The notes under the pieces were generated by a model, which did no database searches, was not told where the DNA came from, and saw nothing but the letters and a program-made list of their open reading frames with translations. Of a DNA stretch of 11,770 nucleotides, positions 5,736-11,770 are shown piece by piece (position 1 is the first letter of the stretch; each line of letters opens with the position of its first letter). The translations under genes and the position numbers were made by a program. This DNA comes from Promethearchaeota archaeon (GTDB taxonomy: Archaea > Asgardarchaeota > Lokiarchaeia > Sigynarchaeales > SOKP01). The stretch lies in the NCBI GenBank assembly GCA_016839635.1, contig JAEOTV010000253.1, positions 1 through 11,770 on the forward strand, written 5' to 3'.

Positions 5736-7025
5736 TTGCTTGATATTGAACTATTCAGAAAAGAAATCAACAAAATAATTCAGTCCGAGAGAAAAAGATT
5801 TAAAGATGCTTCAATTGTAGAAAAAGTATTAGAATATGATAAGAAATGGAGAGAAACATTACAAGATTTACAAGATTTAAGGAAAGAAAGAAATGAAATT
5901 TCAATTCAAATTGGAGAATTTAAAAAATTAGGCGATAATGAGAAAACCGAACAATCGATAACTAATTCAAAAAAAATAAAAGATAAAATTGATGAATTAG
6001 AAAAACTGAAAATTGAATATCTAGAACAACGAGAAAAATATCGTTATATGATAGGAAATATACTACATGAATCTGTTCCCACAGGTGAAACTGAAGAAGA
6101 AAATGAAATTCTAAGAACTGTTGGGAGTTTACCAAAATTTAATTTTAAACCTCTTTCTCATGTTGATTTAGTCTCTAAAATTGGTGGCGTAGATACAAAA
6201 AAGGCTTCAGAAATAGTTGGTTCAAGATTTTATTATTTAAAGGGAGATTTGGTTCTTCTTAATTTAGCTCTCTTGAAATTTGCTTTAGAGAAATTAATAA
6301 GTAAAAATTATATCCCTATGTGGCCTCCCTTTTTTACTAAGCATGAAATAATGAAAGCTGCAGCAGAATTAACAGATTTTGAAGAACAATTATATAAAAT
6401 TCAAGATGAAGACTTATATATGATTGCTACTTCCGAACAGACTATAGCCGCTTATCACTACGATGAAATAATTGAACCCGAGAGATTACCATTGAAGTAT
6501 GCTGGAATTTCATCATGCTTTAGGAGAGAAGCTGGTTCACATGGGAAAGATACCCTAGGAATATTCAGAGTTCACCGATTTGAAAAGGTAGAACAATTTA
6601 TTTTTAGTAAACCTGAAGAATCATGGAAATACTTTGAGGAATTAATTACTAATGCTGAAGATCTGTATAAAGAATTAAAAATACCATATAGAATAGCAAA
6701 CATAGCTTCAGGAGAATTAAATGATAATGCCGCTAAAAAATATGATCTTGAAGCATGGTTCCCGGCTTCAGAGACATATCGTGAATTAGTTTCGTGTAGT
6801 AATTGTTTAGATTATCAAGCAAGGAAATTAAAAATACGGATGGGAAAAGTTGGTTCTCAACAAGTTAAAGAAGTATTACATACTTTGAATTCAACAGCGA
6901 TAGCAACTGAACGTACAATTTGTTGTATTCTCGAAAATTATCAAAATAAAGACTATTCAATAAAAATACCAGAGGCACTTCAAAAATATATGAATGGTAA
7001 AAAGATTATTAAACCATTAAAATAA
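5736..7025 (+). CDS. serS: Seryl-tRNA synthetase (common class IIa type)
   Basis: The 429-residue protein charges tRNA-Ser with serine. In selenocysteine-using organisms SerRS also puts serine on tRNA-Sec as the first step of Sec synthesis, which matters because the neighbouring operon carries four Sec codons. The N-terminus is the long antiparallel coiled-coil arm that grips the tRNA (about 30-110). The class II core shows the TSEQ segment (232-235), motif 2 FRREAGSHGKDTLGIFRVH (262-280) and motif 3 with NSTAIATERT (R393), followed by ENYQNKDYSIKIPEALQKYM. This is the widespread SerRS form, not the divergent methanogen form. It starts with TTG, supported by a GGAG site. The coiled-coil gene follows after 18 bases and is probably co-transcribed. 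Confidence 0.96.
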   Translation: MLDIELFRKEINKIIQSERKRFKDASIVEKVLEYDKKWRETLQDLQDLRKERNEISIQIGEFKKLGDNEKTEQSITNSKKIKDKIDELEKLKIEYLEQREKYRYMIGNILHESVPTGETEEENEILRTVGSLPKFNFKPLSHVDLVSKIGGVDTKKASEIVGSRFYYLKGDLVLLNLALLKFALEKLISKNYIPMWPPFFTKHEIMKAAAELTDFEEQLYKIQDEDLYMIATSEQTIAAYHYDEIIEPERLPLKYAGISSCFRREAGSHGKDTLGIFRVHRFEKVEQFIFSKPEESWKYFEELITNAEDLYKELKIPYRIANIASGELNDNAAKKYDLEAWFPASETYRELVSCSNCLDYQARKLKIRMGKVGSQQVKEVLHTLNSTAIATERTICCILENYQNKDYSIKIPEALQKYMNGKKIIKPLK

Positions 7026-7043
7026 AATCTAATAGAAAATAAA

Positions 7044-8276
7044 ATGATTGAAAAAGATCTTGAAGATTTTGAGGATTTCTATAAACAACGGGTAAATGCG
7101 CAATTTTTTAAAATTAAAAGAGTTACCAAGAAGTTAATTCAAGAAGTTAGAGAGAATTTAATTGAAATCAAAGTATGCTTAGATCATTTCTTGGAGTCTG
7201 GAAAGGAAAAAATTGATCAAAAAGCTCAAAGATCATTGAATTTCTTTTCTGATCGCATAAGAAAAGAAATTGATGAGATTGAAATCCCTGAAGAAGAATT
7301 AAATTACGACAGTATCAACGATTTAATAAATTCAGTTAAAAAGTTATTTACTAGCATTAATGAAATTGCCAGAAAATCATTACCAAAGTTTCATAAAGAG
7401 GTACAAGCAGAACTTAAAGAGTTAAACTATATTACACGAAAATTAACGAAAAAACAAGCCCAATTAGATGAATTCATGAGAAAAAAATATACAGATGTCA
7501 AAAATGCTGAATATTTACTGAAGAAATTACCAAAGCTATTTAATCTCAAAGACAATATTGAACATGCAAAACTAGATTTGGATAAGTTTGAAGAAGATTT
7601 AGAGGATCGGAAGAGAAAACAGGAGGATCTAAATTCAGAACTGATAAAGATTGAACAAAATACTCTATTTAAAGAATTGGAAGCTGAAAAAGACATATTA
7701 TTTCAATTACAATTAAAAATTAACGATGAAATTGGGTTTAAAAAGGCTTTAAAGAAACTAAAGTTTGAATTAGAGAAGGAATCTATTCACGTTCCAAATA
7801 TTGATTTGAATTATATGAGAGATTTTCTTAAAAATCCAATTAAAATGTTGATTAATGAACGGAAAGATTTACCTAAATTTACGGCTCTTATGGTCCAATT
7901 ACGTCATGTTTTAGAAGAAAATAAATTAAATCTAAAAACTGAAACGAAAGAAAAAACTATATCCCAAATAAATACGATTTTTGATGAAAAACAATTGCAG
8001 ATAAATATTGAAGAATATTTGCAAATAAGAGATAAAATTAAAGATATTGAAAAAAAAATTGAGGAGGCTGGATTAGCTCAGAAATTAGAGGAGGTTAAGA
8101 ATCAAATTTCTTCAAATACCATAAAACTCGAGCATGTGGAGGTAGATTATAATCGTAAAAATAAAGATTATACAAGATACCTTAGCGCTCTTAAAAGCGA
8201 AAGAGAAGATTTCCAAAATTTAGTCGAAGAAATATTAAATGAGAAAGTAAAAATAAATATAACATTTTCATTCTAA
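7044..8276 (+). CDS. Long coiled-coil protein of unknown function
   Basis: The 410-residue protein is almost wholly alpha-helical and highly charged, with long runs of heptad-like Lys/Glu/Leu/Ile pattern (for example residues about 130-235 and 325-395). It has no signal peptide, membrane segment, nucleotide-binding motif or cysteine cluster. It resembles SMC- or tropomyosin-like rods in composition only and no family can be named. The first ~90 residues contain several short amphipathic helices. It begins 18 bases after serS with no strong Shine-Dalgarno site and ends four bases before the convergent cofC gene, so transcription termination for both must fall inside the opposing genes. It could be a cytoskeletal or scaffold-type protein of the kind common in Asgard genomes; that is speculation. 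Confidence 0.85.
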   Translation: MIEKDLEDFEDFYKQRVNAQFFKIKRVTKKLIQEVRENLIEIKVCLDHFLESGKEKIDQKAQRSLNFFSDRIRKEIDEIEIPEEELNYDSINDLINSVKKLFTSINEIARKSLPKFHKEVQAELKELNYITRKLTKKQAQLDEFMRKKYTDVKNAEYLLKKLPKLFNLKDNIEHAKLDLDKFEEDLEDRKRKQEDLNSELIKIEQNTLFKELEAEKDILFQLQLKINDEIGFKKALKKLKFELEKESIHVPNIDLNYMRDFLKNPIKMLINERKDLPKFTALMVQLRHVLEENKLNLKTETKEKTISQINTIFDEKQLQINIEEYLQIRDKIKDIEKKIEEAGLAQKLEEVKNQISSNTIKLEHVEVDYNRKNKDYTRYLSALKSEREDFQNLVEEILNEKVKINITFSF

Positions 8277-8280
8277 AGAA

Positions 8281-9012
8281 TTATTTTCTTTTTGTAATTT
8301 TAAAGTTGCGATTATTGTTAGCACTCATTTTTTTGATAGCCAGTTTTAAATTGTTTTTTAAGAATTTAAAAACTTCAGTATCCATTAAATTAAATATTTT
8401 TAAGTATTCATATCCTAAAACTAAATCTTGTTTAATATCAATATCAAATCCTGCTCTTAAAGAGTCATAAAAAGCTATTTTATCAATTCCCTTCTTCGAA
8501 GCGTTGTTAAGCAGGGCAACCAAAGATGGTATCTTTGGATCTGAAAAAGAAGATTGAATGATATCAGGAGGATTCCGCCCAAAAATAGAAATACCCGCAG
8601 AATGGATAGCAGGACAAATAACAATTTGATTCTCTTGTATTAATTGATTAATTTCATAGAAATTTTTGGCTGATATTAATATTAAATCTAAAAATGAAAA
8701 CGTTGTTTGCTTTGCATCAAAATTATTAATAGCTATGTTATTAAGATCTTTTATAACCTCATCAAATGATTTGCGAGGGGATGATAATTCCTCTTTGATC
8801 CCAATTAAATCATATTCTTTAGCAAGTTCTAATATCTCAGGAGTATTGCAATAAACAATCTTTTGATCGAAACATTTTACATCTGTCAAAGTCTTTCCAA
8901 GATCTTTAAACATCGCAATTGTCAATTCTTTGAGCTGCTTATTGGAAAAACAATCTTTCAATCGAGATTTTGTTCTTGATAATGGGGCAACCGGAATTAG
9001 TAAAATACTCAT
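8281..9012 (-). CDS. cofC: CofC-like 2-phospho-L-lactate (or phosphoenolpyruvate) guanylyltransferase, divergent
   Basis: The 243-residue protein resembles CofC, which joins GTP to 2-phospholactate (or PEP) in coenzyme F420 synthesis. The opening IPVAPLSRTKSRL (6-18) matches the family signature P-x-K-x-x-x-x-x-K-S/T-R-L of this nucleotidyltransferase fold. QIVICPAIHSAGISIFGR (129-146) matches the strand with V-I-A-P-D-x-G-G-G-T-N-A-L. FYDSLRAGFDIDIKQDL (181-197) matches the late S-x-x-x-D-I-D-T-P-x-D-L segment. The central L-I-P-A-D-L-P-L-L motif is degenerate here (FSFLDLILI at about 106-114), so it may be an atypical or specialised member. F420 production fits the FrhB-family subunit in the same window. 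It lies downstream of the GTPase gene in the same direction (87-base gap). No Shine-Dalgarno site is evident. Confidence 0.72.
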   Translation of the reverse strand: MSILLIPVAPLSRTKSRLKDCFSNKQLKELTIAMFKDLGKTLTDVKCFDQKIVYCNTPEILELAKEYDLIGIKEELSSPRKSFDEVIKDLNNIAINNFDAKQTTFSFLDLILISAKNFYEINQLIQENQIVICPAIHSAGISIFGRNPPDIIQSSFSDPKIPSLVALLNNASKKGIDKIAFYDSLRAGFDIDIKQDLVLGYEYLKIFNLMDTEVFKFLKNNLKLAIKKMSANNNRNFKITKRK

Positions 9013-9099
9013 AATTTATGTTTGTATAACCTCGAAACCAAAATATAGTGTAAGTATTAATGTCAAAAATGAGTTTTAAAATTTAAGCTTATTTAGATT

Positions 9100-9657
9100 T
9101 CATTTAAAAGTGTTTAAAATCTTAACTGATAAATTCTCGAAGGCTTTATCTACGTTCTCATTTAATTTTGCTGAAGTCTCAAAATATTTTACTCCAACAG
9201 TTTTTATTTTATTTTCAATTAATTCTTTATCAACTTTTCGTTCTAAGTCTCTTTTGTTTCCTACAATAATATATGGTACATCTCCACTTAATTCTTTTAA
9301 TTTTTCAATCCAAAAATCAATTTGCTCAAAGGAAGAGACTTTATCTAAGGAAAAAATAACCATCGCTCCAACTGCTTGAACAAAATAATATTCGTTAGCC
9401 CATAGTTTATCCGTTTGCCCTCCAATATCCCAAAAATAAAGTTTAAAACCTTTATCTTTAATATCTTTCTTCAATTTTGGGTTTTTTATATCCAATTGAT
9501 CTAAAATCTTCGTTAAATCAATTTCTTTTATGAGAAAATTAGCTCCTATTGTTTGATGATATTCTTCACTAAATTGGTCATCAACATATTGTGCTAACAG
9601 ACTAGTTTTACCAACACCGGCGTCTCCGAGTAATATAACCTTTCCACGATAAGACAT
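9100..9657 (-). CDS. Ras/Rab-like small GTPase with interswitch insertion
   Basis: The 185-residue protein has all five G-boxes: P-loop GDAGVGKT (11-18), G2 Thr36 in YHQTIGANF, G3 WDIGGQ (76-81), G4 NKRD (134-137) and G5 TSAK (161-164). Overall it resembles Rab/Ras proteins, but the G3 box is D-x-G-G-Q as in Arf rather than D-T-A-G-Q. Residues about 48-69 form an insertion between switch I and switch II that normal Rabs lack. The catalytic Gln is kept (Q81). The C-terminus ends ILNTFK with no cysteine, so there is no prenylation site. Eukaryotic-like GTPases of this kind are a hallmark of Asgard archaea. A GGGG site precedes the ATG. The gene ends in TGA, used here as an ordinary stop. Its partner and process are unknown. 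Confidence 0.93.
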   Translation of the reverse strand: MSYRGKVILLGDAGVGKTSLLAQYVDDQFSEEYHQTIGANFLIKEIDLTKILDQLDIKNPKLKKDIKDKGFKLYFWDIGGQTDKLWANEYYFVQAVGAMVIFSLDKVSSFEQIDFWIEKLKELSGDVPYIIVGNKRDLERKVDKELIENKIKTVGVKYFETSAKLNENVDKAFENLSVKILNTFK

Positions 9658-9748
9658 TATGTTTTTCCCCTATTTTCTTGAAAATGTAATATATTATTGT
9701 TTTTGACTTTAAATTATATATTTTTTTTATTATTTATTTTTAATTAAA

Positions 9749-10591
9749 TTACTCTAGGGTTTTTTTAAGTGGTGTTAGTTGTATTAATTTACATTCACTT
9801 GTGATAAAATGTTTAAATAAATGTTCATATCCTACAAGTTGTTTTGGAGTCCCATTTTCCAGCCATAATCCTGAAGTATATTCTGGTGCTTCTCTAACAC
9901 TATCTAATGTTGTAAGTAAAAATTCATTATCAGTTATTAATAATCCAAACGGTATAACATTATCTCCCTCGATTGAATGAATCGTTACTGAAATTTTCAA
10001 TAATTTTTTAATTTCTTCTTTTAAAATTTCATAATATTTTAATGCAATTACAATTTTAACCTCAGAAGAGAATTTCTTATTCCAAAGTTCTTTTAACACC
10101 CAATCATATCCTCCTAATTCTTGCATAAGCAAATCAGGGGTGATAATAAAGAAAATCCTCTCATTTGCAGAAACTATTAATTCTTTGACCTTTTTCCGGA
10201 TTTTTGAACGAGTATTTATTGACCAAACTCTTGGTTCAGATTCTTCTTTATTGATTTCCAAATCACCAATAATTTTCTCTAGCATTAAGGTATCCTCAAT
10301 CTTTTCTTTATATTCTTCACGGATTACCTTAAAGATTCTTTCTATAGGAATTACTTGGTAATTTGCTCCTCTTTTAATTGGTTCTTTTTGAATGAAACCC
10401 TTTTCTATTAACCTGTTTAATGAATCATAAACTCTTGCTCGATCAACCCCTGAATATTTAGCAATATCTGCAGGGCTTAGGATCTTAAACTTACATAAAG
10501 TGAGTAAGACTTTAGAATCATTTTTAGTAAATCCCAATGTTTGGAGAGCTTCCTCAATTTCAGGCTCCTCCATCTTCATCGATTTCGACAT
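9749..10591 (-). CDS. TrmB-family transcriptional regulator
   Basis: The 280-residue protein has the TrmB layout. An N-terminal winged helix (about 12-80) includes LTLCKFKILSPADIAKYSGVDRARVYDSLNRLIEKGFI, with the recognition helix at about 50-60. A linking helix follows (about 85-115), then a C-terminal effector domain of the phospholipase-D-like type seen in TrmB proteins (SANERIFFIITPDLL, later FGLLITDNEFLLTTLD and GLWLENGTPKQLVGYEHLFKHF). TrmB proteins usually sense sugars or other small molecules and control metabolic genes; the ligand is unknown. I chose ATG at 10591; TTG at 10597 is an in-frame alternative, and a further Met lies at codon 5. It has 91 bases to the GTPase downstream and faces a long AT-rich gap upstream, where its own promoter should be. 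Confidence 0.9.
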   Translation of the reverse strand: MSKSMKMEEPEIEEALQTLGFTKNDSKVLLTLCKFKILSPADIAKYSGVDRARVYDSLNRLIEKGFIQKEPIKRGANYQVIPIERIFKVIREEYKEKIEDTLMLEKIIGDLEINKEESEPRVWSINTRSKIRKKVKELIVSANERIFFIITPDLLMQELGGYDWVLKELWNKKFSSEVKIVIALKYYEILKEEIKKLLKISVTIHSIEGDNVIPFGLLITDNEFLLTTLDSVREAPEYTSGLWLENGTPKQLVGYEHLFKHFITSECKLIQLTPLKKTLE

Positions 10592-11014
10592 ACCCAATTA
10601 TAAACTCAAGATCAAATCTAATTTTTTTTTAATACTCTAATTCAACATTTAATATTTTAATTTTTATATTTGAAAAAAACATAAAAGTACAATGTTTTAA
10701 GTTTTGAGGATTCCAAACTATTTTCAATTCTTTATTAAATGTTAATATATTACAAAAAGATTAAAAAAATTGTTCTGCTTTAATTTTTCATATAAATCCT
10801 TATCGATTTACTTAACAACAGTGAAAATTAAGAAAACTTAGAATTCAATGCTTTACGAGGTCAAATATATAATTTTTCTAATTCTCAATTCATTAAAATT
10901 TTAACATAATTTAATTAGTGATTAATAAATTATCAACTGGATCAATTGAATTATTAATAATAGTAAAAATTCAAAAAATAAAGAAACCAAACCTCTATTT
11001 AATAAAAATAAAAA

Positions 11015-11058
11015 ATCGTTTTTAGTCGGAAAAATTAATATCAAATTAATAAAACGAT
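11015..11058. repeat. Nested inverted repeat in the intergenic region
   Basis: ATCGTTTT (11015-11022) pairs with AAAACGAT (11051-11058). Stacked directly on the 3' side, ATTAAT (11034-11039) pairs with ATTAAT (11045-11050) around a 5-nt loop, leaving an 11-nt one-sided bulge. The result is an 8-bp plus 6-bp bulged hairpin on either strand. It could be an RNA element or a protein site upstream of the histone gene. Chance is possible in AT-rich DNA. Confidence 0.3.
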
Positions 11059-11123
11059 CTCATTTTCGATTCAATATGATCTCTTATTGCTCTTTCATAT
11101 ATATATTGATTCCAATCATAACA

Positions 11124-11133
11124 TTTATATAAT
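11124..11133 (+). promoter_or_regulatory. TATA box of the histone gene
   Basis: TTTATATAAT is a good archaeal TATA box, about 77 bases before the histone start codon. Transcription would begin near 11155, giving a leader of about 55 nt. Just upstream, TGATT-CC-AATCA (11107-11118) is a short inverted repeat that could bind a regulator or overlap the BRE. Confidence 0.6.
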
Positions 11134-11170
11134 AGAAATGTGTAGTTATACTTAATTAACATTTAAAATA

Positions 11171-11190
11171 TAAACTAAATTAAACTAAAT
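11171..11190 (+). repeat. Tandem 10-base repeat in the histone leader
   Basis: TAAACTAAAT occurs twice back to back between the TATA box and the Shine-Dalgarno site of the histone gene. It should be in the 5' untranslated leader and would keep it unstructured. Function unknown. Confidence 0.6.
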
Positions 11191-11197
11191 AAAGAGT

Positions 11198-11202
11198 GGA
11201 GG
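11198..11202 (+). promoter_or_regulatory. Strong Shine-Dalgarno site of the histone gene
   Basis: GGAGG in GTGGAGGAAT lies seven bases before the ATG. It is one of the strongest ribosome-binding sites in the window, consistent with an abundant chromatin protein. Confidence 0.8.
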
Positions 11203-11209
11203 AATAAAA

Positions 11210-11443
11210 ATGGCTAAAAAGAAAGCACCTGCTAAGAAATCTGAAGGTTATATTGCTAAGGCTCCAATAAGACGCTTGATGAAAAAAGAGGGGGCAGATC
11301 TCGTAGCAGCAGAAGCTTTAGATAAATTAATTGACTACCTTGAAAAGAGTGCTGCTACAGCAACTAAAGAAGCTATTAAAGTTTGTAAAGCTGATAAACG
11401 TAAGCGAGTAACTGCAGCAGATATTCGAAATGCTACAAGATAG
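11210..11443 (+). CDS. Archaeal histone with short lysine-rich N-terminal tail
   Basis: The 77-residue protein is a single histone fold that dimerises and wraps DNA. The fold starts near residue 15 (IAKAPIRRLMKKEGADLV), continues through the long central helix (about 32-60), and ends with KRKRVTAADIRNATR, matching the family pattern R-K-T-x-x-x-x-D-I-x-x-A. The first ~13 residues, MAKKKAPAKKSEG, form a basic Lys/Ala/Pro tail not found in the classic ~68-residue methanogen histones; tailed histones are known in some Asgard archaea. It is monocistronic by appearance: its own TATA box, a strong Shine-Dalgarno site, TAG stop and a T-rich terminator. Confidence 0.95.
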   Translation: MAKKKAPAKKSEGYIAKAPIRRLMKKEGADLVAAEALDKLIDYLEKSAATATKEAIKVCKADKRKRVTAADIRNATR

Positions 11444-11467
11444 ACACTTCAGATCTATATAAATAAG

Positions 11468-11487
11468 TTTTTTTTTCCTTTTTATTT
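11468..11487 (+). terminator. T-rich transcription terminator after the histone gene
   Basis: Nine T residues, CC, five T, A and three T follow the histone stop codon by about 25 bases. Archaeal RNA polymerase terminates at such oligo-T tracts without needing a hairpin. It lies between the histone and the convergent HIT gene. Confidence 0.7.
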
Positions 11488-11491
11488 GATT

Positions 11492-11770
11492 TTAATAATT
11501 CTCATAGAATTCCTTAGTTAGATATTTATAAATTTTCACTTCTAACTTCTTTTTAACAGCATCTAATCCTTCCGGTAATACACGTGTTTCAGCTACTATA
11601 TCTATAAATCCAAGTTCTGAACCATATCTAGGTACTATATGAAAATGTAAATGTTCAATACTACCTCCTGCATCTCTCCCTTGGTTTATGCCAATGTTAT
11701 AACCTTTTGGATGGTATAAATCATTAATTAATAATTGTAAGCCTTGAATAGTACGACATATATGGAGAAG
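11492..11770 (-). CDS. HIT-family nucleotide hydrolase/transferase, 3' part
   Basis: The frame open to the right edge gives the last 92 residues of a histidine-triad protein. The catalytic triad H40-x-H42-x-H44 is in EHLHFHIVPR, preceded by the conserved Y-N-x-G-I-N-x-G-R-D-A-G-G-S segment, an arrangement typical of Fhit/Hint-like enzymes that cleave dinucleoside polyphosphates or AMP-linked compounds. The C-terminal ~44 residues form a helical tail ending KEFYENY before TAA. The N-terminal third is outside the window. It converges with the histone gene with 48 bases between stop codons. The exact substrate cannot be told. Confidence 0.88.
   Translation of the reverse strand, partial: LLHICRTIQGLQLLINDLYHPKGYNIGINQGRDAGGSIEHLHFHIVPRYGSELGFIDIVAETRVLPEGLDAVKKKLEVKIYKYLTKEFYENY

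Larger units (their letters stand above)
10592..11209. other. AT-rich gene-free region between trmB-like gene and histone gene
   Basis: About 0.6 kb, extremely AT-rich, with no frame that looks coding and no tRNA-like sequence. It must hold two divergent promoters. The histone promoter end is clear (see the TATA box, leader repeat and Shine-Dalgarno entries). A TATA-like stretch facing the TrmB-type gene may lie in the ATATTTTAATTTTTATATTT region near 10650-10670. A nested inverted repeat lies at 11015-11058. I see nothing else that I can support. Confidence 0.6.

Noticed and set aside
5736..7025. serS placed beside selenoprotein genes because SerRS charges tRNA-Sec
   Set aside because: The genes are divergent and separated by more than 500 bases; a functional reason for the adjacency cannot be supported from one window.
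9070..9102. UGA at the end of the GTPase gene as another Sec codon
   Set aside because: Read-through adds only eight non-conserved residues before TAA, with no Cys-like motif.
10592..11209. tRNA, CRISPR array or mobile element in the long gap
   Set aside because: No cloverleaf, no regularly spaced repeats, no terminal inverted repeats and no transposase frame are visible.

Overview
The window looks like chromosome from an Asgard archaeon, most likely of the Lokiarchaeota group. The DNA is very AT-rich. It carries archaeal ribosomal proteins uS13 and uS4, an archaeal histone, a TrmB-family regulator, a CofC-like coenzyme F420 enzyme and a Ras/Rab-like small GTPase, a eukaryotic-signature protein typical of Asgard genomes. 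UGA-recoded (selenocysteine) HdrA and MvhD/VhuD homologues also fit what has been reported for Lokiarchaeota.

Layout. Positions 5-1021 (minus) hold rps13-rps4, the start of the archaeal S13-S4-(S11-RpoD) cluster. Positions 1153-5221 (minus) hold a redox operon in the order hdrA, mvhD, frhB-like. Plain ORF calling misreads it: hdrA (679 aa) is interrupted by two in-frame UGA codons and looks like two fragments, and mvhD (142 aa) is interrupted by two more and disappears entirely. All four UGAs fall where the family has conserved cysteines, so I read them as selenocysteine. Just after mvhD lies a compact 71-nt potential RNA fold (2680-2750) that is the best SECIS candidate. From 5452 the plus strand carries a small unknown gene, seryl-tRNA synthetase (TTG start) and a long coiled-coil protein. 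Positions 8281-10591 (minus) carry cofC, a small GTPase and a TrmB-type regulator. A gene-free AT-rich stretch of about 0.6 kb precedes a histone gene with a clear TATA box, Shine-Dalgarno site and T-rich terminator. The 3' end of a HIT-family hydrolase gene (minus) closes the window.

How the parts fit. HdrA is the flavin-based electron-bifurcating subunit of heterodisulfide reductase complexes, MvhD is the [2Fe-2S] adaptor that feeds it electrons, and FrhB-family proteins oxidise or reduce coenzyme F420. Together they suggest an F420-linked HdrA-MvhD electron-transfer module without hydrogenase subunits or HdrBC in this window. CofC, further along, would help make F420. The most interesting feature is an operon with four selenocysteine codons in two adjacent genes only 12 nt apart, with room for only one obvious 3' SECIS. 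This suggests that one element may serve both genes.
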